NCBI GenBank assembly: GCA_032718475.1
Contig: JAUCBJ010007128.1
Span: 1-64,000, forward strand
Length of the DNA: 64,000 nt
Direction: 5' to 3'
DNA from: Nemertoderma westbladi
Lineage: Eukaryota; Xenacoelomorpha; Nemertodermatida; Nemertodermatidae
The notes below the pieces were generated by a model. That model saw only the letters and a program-made list of their open reading frames with translations, ran no database searches and was not told the DNA's origin. Shown piece after piece: positions 12,101-22,055 of this stretch (positions are counted from its first letter, which is position 1; each line of letters begins with the position of its first letter). Made by a program: the position numbers and the translations under genes.

Positions 12101-13023
12101 GTCGATGTACTATCCGCAGTAAAACCATGGCAGGTCACCTCTCTCGCGCTCGACTCGTCATCCTCGTCCAACGAACCTGGTTGATAACCATCGTCCTGGA
12201 TGCCGGTGTACGTATTTCTCCTTATCGATACGGGTTCTTTGCTCCCCTTCCTGTGAGGATTTCGCTGTAAGTAACGGTCCGTCGGGGTATGGAAATCCGC
12301 ATGTAGCAACTTGTGATGTAGTCTGCCGCATTCCATGCATCCGTCCTTGCTGTTCGGGCACTGCCGCCGTACATGACCTGGCGCAAGACATGCCCAACAG
12401 GTGTCCAACGTCCGCACTTGAACTCTTCTCTGTTCCGAATTTAATTCTTTGAACCGTCTGCAACTATCTAACTTATGGTCGTCAGATCTTACCTCCTTTA
12501 GTAAACAGTATTGGCAACCTACAAATCCATCCGGCAACTCCTGTTGCTTTAACCTAGGTCTATCTAACCGCTCACCTGACCATACTCGCGAGTCTGATCT
12601 AAAGGCTGGGGTACTCGAATTATATCTGTCTACTGAGTTAAATGTCACAGTGGTCCTGTCATCGTCAAAACTTACCATAGACTTACCGGTAACAGGTTTA
12701 GACTCCCTCATATTCTCCTCTGAGAAGTTTGATTTCGTCTCTGCTACTGCGTCTGTGGCTATCATGTCATGAATGTGCTGAAGTGTCAACACCTTACCTT
12801 GACCCTCCAACTTATTCTCTAATTTGCGCCATTTCTGTCTGTAACGCATGTTTAAACATCTTATTACACTTTTCAAAACTTCGGCGTGATCACCATGATG
12901 AGGTAGATTCACCGTCCTCAAGATGTCTAATGCGTTCGAAATAGCGTTCGCTAAGTTCAACAGCTCTAACGGAGTTGTAATCCTTCCGCCTTTACCCAAG
13001 TCTTCCACTATCGACTGTGCCAT
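9082..13023 (-). CDS. BEL/Pao gag-pol: nucleocapsid, protease, RT, RNase H
   Basis: A 1313-codon frame. In order: end of the gag core, a cysteine-rich nucleocapsid with CWACLAPGHVRRQC (about residue 205, a CX2CX4HX4C knuckle), aspartic protease with MLDTASTLSYI (~340, DTAS in place of DTGS), RT with FTCDIEAMFHQV and NFYMDDG (~879), and RNase H with FSDASDTGFG (~1061) and the AELQAA segment. The catalytic residues look intact. It continues in frame from the upstream gag ORF across a single TAG (13039-13041) and 15 further bases to its first ATG, so the ATG may not be a true initiation codon. It is cut from the integrase by a frameshift at its 3' end. Confidence 0.85.
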   Translation of the reverse strand: MAQSIVEDLGKGGRITTPLELLNLANAISNALDILRTVNLPHHGDHAEVLKSVIRCLNMRYRQKWRKLENKLEGQGKVLTLQHIHDMIATDAVAETKSNFSEENMRESKPVTGKSMVSFDDDRTTVTFNSVDRYNSSTPAFRSDSRVWSGERLDRPRLKQQELPDGFVGCQYCLLKEVRSDDHKLDSCRRFKELNSEQRRVQVRTLDTCWACLAPGHVRRQCPNSKDGCMECGRLHHKLLHADFHTPTDRYLQRNPHRKGSKEPVSIRRNTYTGIQDDGYQPGSLDEDDESSAREVTCHGFTADSTSTSARTYLSSATSEIFSVIPVKLTGDKGSKRIYVMLDTASTLSYIDEEVARAVSSFQDAEEIQIELKSMHGVGDLKGHRISVDLDSLLPRDQHTRQEQKALPLDGFKCLAMKGFGRQLGKVPPMSPIAQEYFDKLRVPRHQVGYRNVSMLIGAEQLIAHQIWETRPAEPHVNGPHAHRTILGWYTRVPMSYEFTGGDKPIDRYDELQPITEPPLVEPPDLDEFRRTCIDHYSDVSESDEELIPDNVRLSEPLLNDRTDSEPEDYCYQTRGSGSAAHATYLSNVLTYTDIVEGQVAKYRDLDIFQYSEKELQKELIRQDLETGARTVEWLDRDAMEPGGYDLTMSTDEKRSLEMMEDTIRLLPTGHFEVGMLWRRQPPKLENNYSLALKRLNGVRARLLKNPDIREKYCAQINNYFAKGFAVKVKDPDLVTDQTYYLPHHYVTHPDKPDKVRVVNDCAAVYRGMSMNSELMDGPNLNNYLIGILLRFRQRRFAFTCDIEAMFHQVRACKADQDSLRFLWYENEDLSGPVVTYQMYVRIFGARDSPNDTLFVHKKTATAQIGKYPVEVIESILRNFYMDDGLVSKDTAEQAIEVAHGLQECLATGGFPLTKFTTNSEALLESFPVKDRGSGDIELGVEPIPMARVLGLAWNPNTDKFQVRVRFEPSSPDKVLTKRICLSTLSRLFDPMNFISPVILQARACMRKIWLSNLEWDEPISPIHAKQWREWEAELHLLKNIDVPQSYFPNQLVFPADLELHLFSDASDTGFGMVAYLRREVSQDKFETAFVTSRSKTMPVKYMTVPRAELQAAVVSVEVSKQIIEELDTTLTLFYWTDASLVLVYIAADNIALKTFVANRRAQIVDFSTKEQWRHCPGVLNPADITSRGAMPAEFCQEESQEFWLHGPDFLTRTQEHWPERLKIVTNPMPEDAEVKVEKVSKSKSKAKLKSLERPEESLERPGDLSDLQTYVTTRSGRVGYDIKPPLQTKPESQLVSDGQKNFHWLADNCRWH

Positions 13024-13038
13024 CTTGGTTTTATTCCC

Positions 13039-15110
13039 CTAGATGTCGCTAAGCATCTTCATTGCTAATTCGAATGCTCTTTCATTGCCGACGATGTTGT
13101 CAGCAATGGCTCTAGGTTCTCGGTGGAGCATCTGAAGCAAATAGTTGAATTTCTCGTTGGGAGTAAAGGTGCTGTTGGTCAGCTGTTCGTCGACATAGGT
13201 TTTGAATGTCCTCCAGTGTTTATGGTTGCCCATAAACTTCTGGGGTTGTTGCGTCGGCAGTCCTTGCCTAGCAGCAAACTTACCTATATCTCTAAGAGTT
13301 GCATCGTTCCAGGTTAACAAATGGTTTAGTTCCGCAGGGTTGTTAAGTCTGGTCCTTTCCCGGTGGTTCCAACTTACCTGCTCCGCGTCCGTCCTTCTTT
13401 CCTTATAGTTTCGGGACTTCTGACGTCTCATGTCTTCCTCTTCATCGCTTGATTCAGTGTCAGTCCTTAGCGCTCGCGTTGGTTTGCGCGCCGAGGCCCT
13501 GACCCAGGCATCTTGTATAAACTTTTCCGCCGAGTTTTCGAAATTGGGATTAGAGATAGTCGGAACAGGCGTTCTTACCTGAGGTCTATGTGGTATAGTT
13601 GCCTCCGATATGCGTACTCGTTGACTAGGTTGGACTTTATCTAACTCAGGCCTGCTAGGATTTGAATTACTTCTTACCTGGGCTGCTTCCTTTAACTGTA
13701 GGTTACTAAGCATATCCGTTATAGGTTGGATGTGCGGCGATATAGCTTGCGCTAAACTAGCACTTAACTCATCCCTCGTAATAAATTCCTGGCTAGGGTT
13801 CTGTTGTATAGTCGGCTCTATCTGAGTAATCCGCTGTCTCTCATATGATCCCTCTTCCGGTTTAACACGGAAGTTCTCCGTCGAACTGGGTCGGCGCTCC
13901 GTCCGCGTATTCCAAAACCGCGGGTTCGGTTCACCAAATACTCGTCCCGTCGGAGTTTCTCCTCTAAACTCTTCGTTGTCACGTTCGATATTTAGCGGTG
14001 CAGTGTTCCGATGACGTGGATCCTGCGCAATGGGTGAAGCACTAATACCAACTGGTGTGCGATATGTAGAGAACGGTTTAGCGATCCGTGTACTCGTAAT
14101 AGCTGGACCGGGTATAGGAATTCTGGTCGTCGTCGACTCGCGTATGGCCGGAGTTCTCGCTTCCTGTTCGGCCTTCTGCAGTGCGAACAGTTCTCGCAAC
14201 TCGGTCCCTACACTCGCCCCACATTCTTCGAGCATTCGCATCCCCTTCTCGGCGATTTCATTCGCCTTCCTAGTCCATTCTTTGCTCTCTAAATCTAATC
14301 TCGCACTTTCCAACTGCGCCAGTTTACGTTCTTCTTCTTCCCTCGCTCGTCTCGCTGCGCTCTCTTCTTCCACACGCCTCTTCTCTTCATACAACGCTTG
14401 TCGCTCCTTCTCGATCTCGAGTTCGCGTTCCTTGCGTTCGCATTCAAGCAGAAGTTTGCGTTCCTTCTGTTCGCGTTCAAGTTGAAGTTCGCGTTCCTTG
14501 CGCTCGCATTCAAGTTGGAGTTCGCGTTCCTTGCACTCGCGTTCCGCTTGCTCACGCTTACCTTTCTCTTCCAACTCTCGCAACTTCGCGTCTAACTTAC
14601 GTGTGCGCTCCCGTTCCCGTTCGGCTTCCTTCCGTGCTTCCGATGCACGCAAAACTTCTGCCTGTTGTTCGTCCAGTTGGCGTCTTCTCTCTTCTGCCGA
14701 GTTGTGAGAAACAAGGGATCTAGCACATATAACCTTACCGCGCGCGTGACTAACCTGGGATTCGCCACTGTCTCTAGATGCATCGTCGGGTGGAGTCAAC
14801 GTTCTCTGTTGGATGTTCTCCGTCGTCGGTAGCACCTGGCCCGGTACCACCACTCCACTCTGCATCAGCCAGCCGGTAACTTCCCGTTGATATCTGCGCT
14901 CCTCCTTATCTTGCGTTTCTTCTCGCTCCACTAAGTCTCTCAACTCTGCATCACTCACCCGAGTCGCCTGCGCTTGTGATGCCCATAGCAACCAGTTCTC
15001 CGTCCTAACTCGTCGAAATCGCTCCGATAACGCGCAGTGTTCCAACAAGGCTGCTAAAACCCTGTCGTAAATCCTCGTCGCCACGTCGCTCGACTGAGAC
15101 TCTACTGCCT
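13039..15110 (-). CDS. BEL/Pao gag, central part
   Basis: About 690 codons. A very long Glu/Arg/Lys-rich segment (14.28-14.64 kb) made of repeats of RKERELQLECE type predicts an extended coiled coil. It is followed by a low-complexity Arg/Pro region and then the gag core with KFMGNHKHWRTFKTYVD, a K-F-x-G-x-x-x-x-W box like that of BEL gag proteins. The frame opens after a TAG near 15117. No ATG was found at its beginning, so it is probably the continuation of the 15005-15697 frame after a one-base shift. It ends with TAG at 13039-13041 and the next codons remain in frame with gag-pol. Confidence 0.75.
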
Positions 15111-15697
15111 TCTAGGACTGCAAGCTCCTCCGTTTGTTTGAATAATGCTGAGTTGTATCCCTTTCTAATCTCTACTAACCCTTCCCTTCTGATGTTCGCT
15201 GAGTCGGTTAACATCTTCCTTACCTTGTCCGCCGTCCGGGTTATATGTCCGGCATGCGCGCGAAGTTTCTTCTTTATCGCGATGTCAAGCTCTCTGTCAC
15301 TTACCTGACTTACACTTGGTGGACTTGAAGGATTATTTCGGGAACTACGGGTACTCCTTACAGCCGCTGGGACCACGGCACTTACCATACCCACAGGTCT
15401 GGAAACCGGGCTCCGGGCTCTCGCTTCTGCTACACTACCCTCCCTATCACTCACCTCTGGTCGGGTTGCTGTACAATCATTCCTTACAGTAGCGGTAGGG
15501 GATCCTAATACTATTACTTCTACTTGCTCTTCCTCACTAGTTACTGTCTCGTCCTCCTGTTCACTTACGTCAGCGTCGCTCGCTGCGTCGTCATAGTCGG
15601 CATTGTCGTCAACAGTAATATTAACGCTATCGTCAGTCGGCGGTCCAGCCGCTGTCTCGTAGCTGTCCTCTAGTGCCTCTTTGTCTGAGACACTCAT
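15005..15697 (-). CDS. BEL/Pao gag amino-terminal segment
   Basis: Starts at an ATG (15697) 1.1 kb inside the 5' LTR. The first ~100 residues are acidic (DNADYDDAASDADVSEQEDE), followed by a basic helix with KKKLRAHAGHITRTADKVRK. Sensible gag-like sequence continues to about FKQTEELAVLE and then the frame becomes arbitrary, while the alternative frame starting near 15110 carries the continuation. I read this as a single frameshift, from mutation, assembly error or recoding. Confidence 0.65.
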   Translation of the reverse strand: MSVSDKEALEDSYETAAGPPTDDSVNITVDDNADYDDAASDADVSEQEDETVTSEEEQVEVIVLGSPTATVRNDCTATRPEVSDREGSVAEARARSPVSRPVGMVSAVVPAAVRSTRSSRNNPSSPPSVSQVSDRELDIAIKKKLRAHAGHITRTADKVRKMLTDSANIRREGLVEIRKGYNSALFKQTEELAVLEGSRVSVERRGDEDLRQGFSSLVGTLRVIGAISTS

Positions 15698-16840
15698 AGT
15701 CTAAAATAATTTTTGCCTTCCGGCCAAAAATATCTCGCAAAGGTTCGAGATATATATATATAATTTAATCGAAATACGATTAAATTATTTGTCAAAATCC
15801 AATTGTCCAAAATGTCAAAATAAATTTGCAATGCAATATTGTGAATTTAATAGGGTATAGTTATAGCAAATACTAACACAATATTTAAACAAAAATATTA
15901 TTATATAGCTATTATAGCAATTAAATACCGGTATGACACAAAATAATTTCTGAATCTAATACAAAATATTCAGAATGAATTTGCCACCCAAATAATTCTA
16001 ATTTGGCATATATAGCTCTAATCAACGTAATTTTAATTTCAAATATTATATGTATCCACTAGCGCGTGGCTACATCTTCGGGTTGCGACTCTCTCTAACT
16101 CTCTCTCTAACTTGAGCGATTCAAAAAACCATGGTCGGCTAAACCTAACTAACCTAACTAATAAATTGAGTTCAGCTTCGCAGTTAAACAACCGATAATT
16201 TTTTACTGCTTCCACAAACACAATGGTGCCAACAGAACAACTAACCTTGTTTGCTGTGAGATTCCACGTCCGCGTCCAAAGTTTCAGTTCCTTCGCTGAT
16301 TGCAAACCGAACCCGCAGACCCACACGAACCCCAAACTCAGAAGCTCCGTCTTGCCATGTATCTCCAGGTGGTATAAAATAACTAAGCGGTTACCTAACA
16401 TACCGGTACAAAACTCTAGATTTTAAATAATTTTGACCAAAACTGAATTCTCGCAAACCTAGCTAAAATTTTCAAAAAAAAAAAAAAAAAAAACTTACTA
16501 AATTACAGCTTGCCCTAAGGCCTAAGGAACTGCTGTATTCGCAATTAGTAAACGCACTACCGTACATCCACTGTACGCAATACAGTAAGTAAAACAGTAC
16601 ACCAACCTAACAGCCTAATGATACTACTGTACTATTGTACGCGACCAGTGAATACCGTAATCTAAACCAACAGCCTAAGAATACACTCAATGTTCTACTG
16701 TACGCTGTAGGCCTACAGCAGACAATATGTACTCATTACTGTTAAAACAGTAAAGCAATAAAACGGTACACTAACAGTACCTAACAGCCTAAAGAATACA
16801 CTATTTACTGTTGCAAGCAACAGCAAATATTACGCATTAC
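15698..16840 (-). other. BEL/Pao untranslated leader
   Basis: The 1.14 kb between the 5' LTR and the first gag ATG. It contains a 19-base A run at about 16476 and several CTACTGTA-type repeats. A 120-codon minus-strand frame at 16039-16401 resembles nothing I know. Directly inside the LTR edge the element strand reads GTAATGCGTAATATT; I could not match this to a tRNA, so the primer-binding site is unassigned. Confidence 0.5.
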
Positions 16841-18914
16841 TGTTAAACTACCGCGACCCTTATACTAACAGCAGAACTGTTGAACAGACAAATACCCGTA
16901 TACTTCTCTGCCAACCTAATAAGTTCCCGCCTAACCAATAAGGCACCAAGACTGCTCTACTGTTAAATAAAGGTGATCAGGAGCGTGCTATTACTAAATG
17001 TAGGGCTGCTAAATACAAAACAGCTACTTACCGTTAGATGGCGCTAATCTGCCGTCCGCTAATAATTTTTACTAAATTTACACGGCTCCTGCAAAATCGC
17101 TTGTTCCTTTCTCTGCCGATCGCTCGACAGAGAGCTAACTGTTCGAATCTATGAGCCACGCGGGAATAACCAAAACAACAAACCCGAATCGGCTCCCTAA
17201 GCTTACTTAAGATGAGTGCGAGGGGCTTTGCACTCAGAGTGTATTCTTACGCCTAATTCTACTACTATAATACGATAATGTCTAAGTTCTTTCTAATCGC
17301 GAATACTGGGGGTTCCCCAACGGAATGTGTGAATGCGAGAATATTTAAAATAATCAAATGTGGTACAGTACGCTGCCTTCACGTGTGTGTAAAACCCACT
17401 CTGGGTCTAAAATTGCCTGTAGCTGGCTTTAGGCCAGCAAATTACTAGTGTTTTTGAATACTGAATAATGCGATCTAGCTTATTGCCCGCTAATGCAAAT
17501 AACCGCTCAGCGTGAATAGTTTACGGTACTCTAATTATTACCTTAGCTACTCTCCGCTATGCTGCGTACTAATTCTTAATTTCACTAACTAATTACAGTC
17601 ACAAATATGTAACGGCGTACTAATTACTAAGTATTCCAGAATGCGCAATTCTAATTTATTACGCAATGAGTCACATTAGCAACAGCCTAATATACCGTAT
17701 TACTTTGACCTAATCAATAATTAATTACAGTAATCTAAGAAATAGAAATCAATCAAAGAGAAAGGGGGCGCCTATCTAAGCGTTCGTAATCTTAGGCACA
17801 CTTCAGTGACACACCAATCAGCGTCAGCAATCATAGCTCGCAATTATGCAGTTCACTACTGTGTAGTCCGCAATTGTGCAATTCACTTTCTACACTGATC
17901 ATCAACACTAATACTAACACTGTAATGCGTACAGGCCCCTCCTGGGTACGTCTAGGCTTCCTAACTAACCCAATTCATGCCCCCCTAATGCTAAAATAGA
18001 GACAAAACCTGGATCATCAGCCCCCTAATTACCGTACCAGCGAGTGGTCTACACGCCACAATGCAAGTTGCCCAACCGCAACGGTTTCCACTTGTAATTA
18101 GCAGTAATCGTTGAGATTGATTGAGAAACACAAACAAGAATCAAACAGAAATTGCAACTTAGCGAATCATTGCAAGAAACAAAAAGGGCAGTAATTTACA
18201 CAAAAAAATATAGAAAACTAAGCACGTGATTGAGAAAATCATTAACTGATGTAGCAGAAGGGGATATGTTGTTGTGTTGTACAGACATACCGGCACAGCG
18301 CCAATTTATAGGTGATTTTAGAAGGATGATGCAATCGGTCTCTCATTAATTCGAGAGGGATGATGCAATCGATCTCTCATTGGCTCCCCAATCCGCCCCA
18401 CCATCAGACCAACCTGGAAGCAGTTAGGCCAATAAGGAAGCCGGATTGTGAACCTCAGGGCTTCTAAATCGCAAATTATTACCATATATGGTAATGGATC
18501 ATGTCCCTGGCTACTGAATGGCTAGGACTGCGTTCCTATGCTAGCCCTGTCGAGGCTAATAACAGCAAGCCCATATCCAGGGTCCAACAAGAACTTGCTA
18601 CCCTGGAACTATCTACCTATATCCTAATACAAAATTACATAGGTAGGACTACATACTATACAAAATGGATGAATTCAAAATATATGGGCGTTTTAACTTC
18701 CTTATCTAAATATCACCGCCACTATGCCTTATCTAAATAATTATACTGCACAATGACAAACATATTATACTGTATAATGGCTAATAATGTGGATACAGCG
18801 CCATATACCGTAACAAGTAGTATAACTATATTATTAGTTTTGTTTTGTTTTATTAGTTTTTTGCATCGTGTTAAGGGGTAGGGAAATCCTAGCCTTTATA
18901 GTTTTTCCGGTTTT
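16841..18914 (-). repeat. BEL/Pao 5' LTR (short form)
   Basis: Collinear with the LTR at 5224-7517 except for the 220 bases missing at the 18085/18086 junction. Roughly 13 substitutions over 2.07 kb (about 0.6 percent, counted by eye) suggest recent insertion. It should contain the element promoter reading leftward; no TATA box was pinned down. Confidence 0.85.
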
Positions 18915-20078
18915 TCGTAATTACGATCTAATTATTCTCCTCACCTCATTTCGCTGCGAATTTTGATTGGGTTTTTTGACCCGTGCATAATAGTTGAAAA
19001 ACATGTATGATGTAGGTGGAGTAGTATCTCTTTAACTAGTCAATTTTTTATTTGTACTGTAGAGTAATGAAGCAGTTACTGCAGTTAATACAGACATACT
19101 TGTCAGTTCTGTCACTGGCCCTGTGTTACCGGGGGTAACAGACACGTTTCGGTATAAGACGTTTTGGCCTAGGAGGTTTCGCCCCAATGAGTGGAATATA
19201 AGATTATTGGTTGTTGCATGTTTTGGACCAAAGATTAACTCCCTTTATTAAGTCAATTATAAATTTAGTCTACGCAATGTATTTTGTATAAGATTATGCA
19301 CATAATTATAATACCCAGTAATTATTTTAAATAGGACTAGGCCGAAACGTCTGTATACCGTTAACGGATACCCGGTTTAAAACCAATCAACAAATAGTGG
19401 TTCTAGTAATTGTAACGGCTCCTATTGGAAGTATGGCCGTTGTACTGTAATGCCCTCAAGTCGGTGTGGCGAACTGGGTGTTGAGAGATGCAGAGTCCTT
19501 CGATTTTAGAATCCCAGTTACCGAAGGGAGTGCAACTACGTGACGGCTCCCAAAGTAGAGGTAGAAGAGATTTCTTAAGGTGAAGGTTGAAAAAGTTGAT
19601 TTTGAGTGAAAGCGATAACTGAGTTTATTTTTAATAATACAATGAATAATAAAGAAATAGAAGAGGAAACAATTAAATCACTAAATTTTGAAGCTGGGGT
19701 TTGCACAAGGAAAGGGTTGTCGACTTGAAGTGAAGAAAAAGTGGCGAGCAGCTCCTTAAATACTGTACCTTCCCAGGAAGCGTCCTGATTGGCTAGCCAA
19801 GGAGACTGCTGAGTGGCCAGTTAGTTACGTTTAGATCCTAAGAGGGCCTGCGAACCTTCCCACTAGAGGAAGGTTGGACAGAGTTCTGCAAAGACAGCAG
19901 ATTGCGTTTCGATCACAAAAAATGGTACAGAAAGTTAGAAAGTTTGGTCGACAACCTGGCGATTATTTACAGTCGGCATGCCACTAGGGCCTATTTTAAA
20001 CAATTTGAACTGCCCTGGCAGACTACGCTACTACTATGATAAATATGTTCCTTTCCCCTAATGTTTTAAATTAAAGGA
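18915..20078. other. Non-coding, with a ~210-bp inverted repeat
   Basis: No gene was recognised. Bases 19150-19172 and 19337-19360 are inverted copies (GGTATA.AGACGTTTYGGCCTAG, one mismatch and one gap), separated by about 165 bp, so this is a small fold-back. A separate short hairpin TGTTACC-GGGG-GTAACA lies near 19122. Both could be remnants of DNA transposon ends. Confidence 0.4.
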
Positions 20079-20399
20079 TTGGCGATTGGCGATGATGTTG
20101 GGAAGGAAAATGTAGAAAATTTTACTATCGATTCAATGAGGGCTTACCACCTACAGGTTCCCTCCCATACGTCCAAATCAATGGTTTATGAAGGAAATGG
20201 GTATAATTTCAGGCATTTATCCATGTGGAATAAGAACAATCCCATACTATTTCGTGTTAAAGTCAACATAACAACGAACAAATATCCGGAACGTTATTTC
20301 GTTTTCATAACTTATCGCTGGCGTGGAGAGCTCCCGGATAAAATTGATTATCTCATGAAATCACACGAGAATACGAAGAAACGTAATCAAGTCCCGTAA
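20079..20399 (+). CDS. Hypothetical 106-residue ORF
   Basis: Open from a non-ATG codon (TTG) at 20079 to TAA. The sequence (MRAYHLQVPSH, FRHLSMWNKNNPILFRVKVN) has balanced, protein-like composition with no low complexity. Related-looking codons appear to continue in another frame downstream, so it may be part of a decayed larger gene. I do not recognise the family and no partner gene lies beside it. Confidence 0.25.
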   Translation: MAIGDDVGKENVENFTIDSMRAYHLQVPSHTSKSMVYEGNGYNFRHLSMWNKNNPILFRVKVNITTNKYPERYFVFITYRWRGELPDKIDYLMKSHENTKKRNQVP

Positions 20400-22055
20400 T
20401 ATCGTAGGCCTACTAATCCCAAAGCACTCAAATTACTCTCGGATTCTTCATTAAAGTATAACAACGCAGTCCAAGCAGTGAACAAAAACATTTATGCAAA
20501 AAACGCAACAAATCCCAAAAGGATAACAACATTGCTGATAAAGATAACGTTTATGAAGTCGCTAATACTTTTATGGCAAGTGAAGGCGCAAACTATAAGT
20601 ATTTCAAATGGGTTTGCAAAGACCCAAACGGAGGAACAGTAATTGTCATGTTCTCAGATTTTTCTGCTAATTGTCTTTTTTAGTAAAATATGGGTGTACT
20701 GTACACTGTAAAGTAAATAAAAATTAAAAAAACAATTTTGTTGGCGCCCCCAAGCGGCTGGCGTGAGATTTAAAAAATGAAATATGAAAAATAATGATAA
20801 ATTATCGGATAAAATCGAAACTATCGATAAATTAATGGAAAAACTCTGTTTTTGTCTAATTTTTCAGAAAAAAATGGGGAAATATTACGAAATAAAGAAA
20901 AATGGGAAAATTTTATTGAAGCTTATGAAATTAATTACCTTTCATATAAATCACAAATTGCAAAAAACTGCTAAGACATAGCGAACGAGTAGTAAGTATT
21001 TTTCGTGTGAAAAAATAATAACAAAACAATAAACGATGTTGTTACCAATTGAGAGAAAGGAGCAGGTTACAAAGAATACTATTTCTAACCAAAACAATAA
21101 ACGATGTTGTTACCAATTGAGGGAAAGGAGCAGGTTACAGAGGGGGCTTTTTCTAACCAAAACAAAAAACTATGTTGTTACCAATGGAGGGAAGGAGCTG
21201 GTTATAGAGACGGCTTTTTCTAACCAAAACAATAAACGATTTTGTTAACAATATCGAATATAAAAATATATATAATAATATATAAGGACGAATTTATATA
21301 ATTTGGTGCGAAAAGTATGTATTCTGGGAAATAAATATGTATTTAGACGTAGCTTTAATGTTATTGCTTACTGAAATTGGGGGCTATCGTTTTGGGGCGG
21401 TAAAAAAGTATATTTGATGCGAAAACTATGGAATCTGGGAAAGAAATAATTTGTTGTCTTAAATATTATAGGATAATACCAAATAACATCAACGGTCACC
21501 ATTATGTAATGTAAAGCTTACAGCATTTCCGGTACAACATTTCCCCACTGGCGAATCTGGGTTTGCAGCCAATATGTTAATTACATATTTACCTACTTAA
21601 CGTCGTAATCTGGCACTTGATACGATTACGGCCGCAACGATTTTAAACACATCGCACTGATGTAATCTTATGGAGTGATAGGTTATAAGAGTTGAAGTAA
21701 ATAGTCATATTTATTTATCAAACAAACAACTATTAATCATCGGTGTTTGTTACGGCTGAATTTTTACAACATAGCGAAAGCACAAAATGAAAAGAAATAA
21801 GGACATGTACTACTACTGTACTTCAGTATTCGGTATTACGTACAGACTGAGCCGGGCCCGATTCAATAGCATTCATCTGACACACGTCAGTCTTACGTTC
21901 ATGACATCTGACGCATATTAAAGGTCGCACGCGACATACTGACTAACAGGGGGCTTGTTGTATATTATAAAAAATAAACAGGTAAACATTGGACACCGAA
22001 CGCACCGATCGTGCCAGAGCCAGTGCAGTAGATGGTGTCCCCCTAGGGTCTTTAA
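20400..22055. other. AT-rich non-coding region
   Basis: Apart from the 68-bp tandem repeat at 21020-21250 I see nothing coding. The stretch 20780-20960 is extremely A-rich and its short ORFs are composition artefacts. Confidence 0.4.
21020..21250. repeat. 68-bp tandem repeat, about 3.4 copies
   Basis: Units starting AAAACAATAAACGATGTTG occur at 21023, 21091, 21159 and 21226, giving periods of 68, 68 and 67 bases. Each holds a GGAGCAGGTTACA-like core. The copies differ by several substitutions. Confidence 0.85.

Larger units (their letters stand above)
5224..18914 (-). mobile_element. BEL/Pao LTR retrotransposon, full structure but coding lesions
   Basis: A 13.7-kb element on the minus strand: 5' LTR 16841-18914, long leader, gag, gag-pol with zinc knuckle, protease, RT and RNase H, then integrase, then 3' LTR 5224-7517. 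The protease-RT-RNase H-integrase order with the HHCC/DDE integrase last, and YMDD in RT, fit BEL/Pao. The two LTRs are collinear and differ by about 13 substitutions plus one 220-bp presence/absence. The outer ends are TGTTAAACTA at 5224 and a CCGGTTTT-type end at 18914; I found neither a TG start at the right end nor a target-site duplication. The coding region is interrupted three times: a frameshift near 15110, an in-frame TAG at 13039-13041 and a frameshift between about 9085 and 9130. Confidence 0.85.

Noticed and set aside
14030-14707. Ser/Arg- and Asn-rich ORFs antisense or shifted to the gag coiled coil
   Set aside because: Shadows of the repetitive Glu/Arg coding sequence on the minus strand.
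16039-16401. 120-codon ORF in the BEL/Pao leader as a possible envelope-like or accessory gene
   Set aside because: It lies upstream of gag, has no signal peptide or membrane segment typical of an envelope, and shows no family motif.
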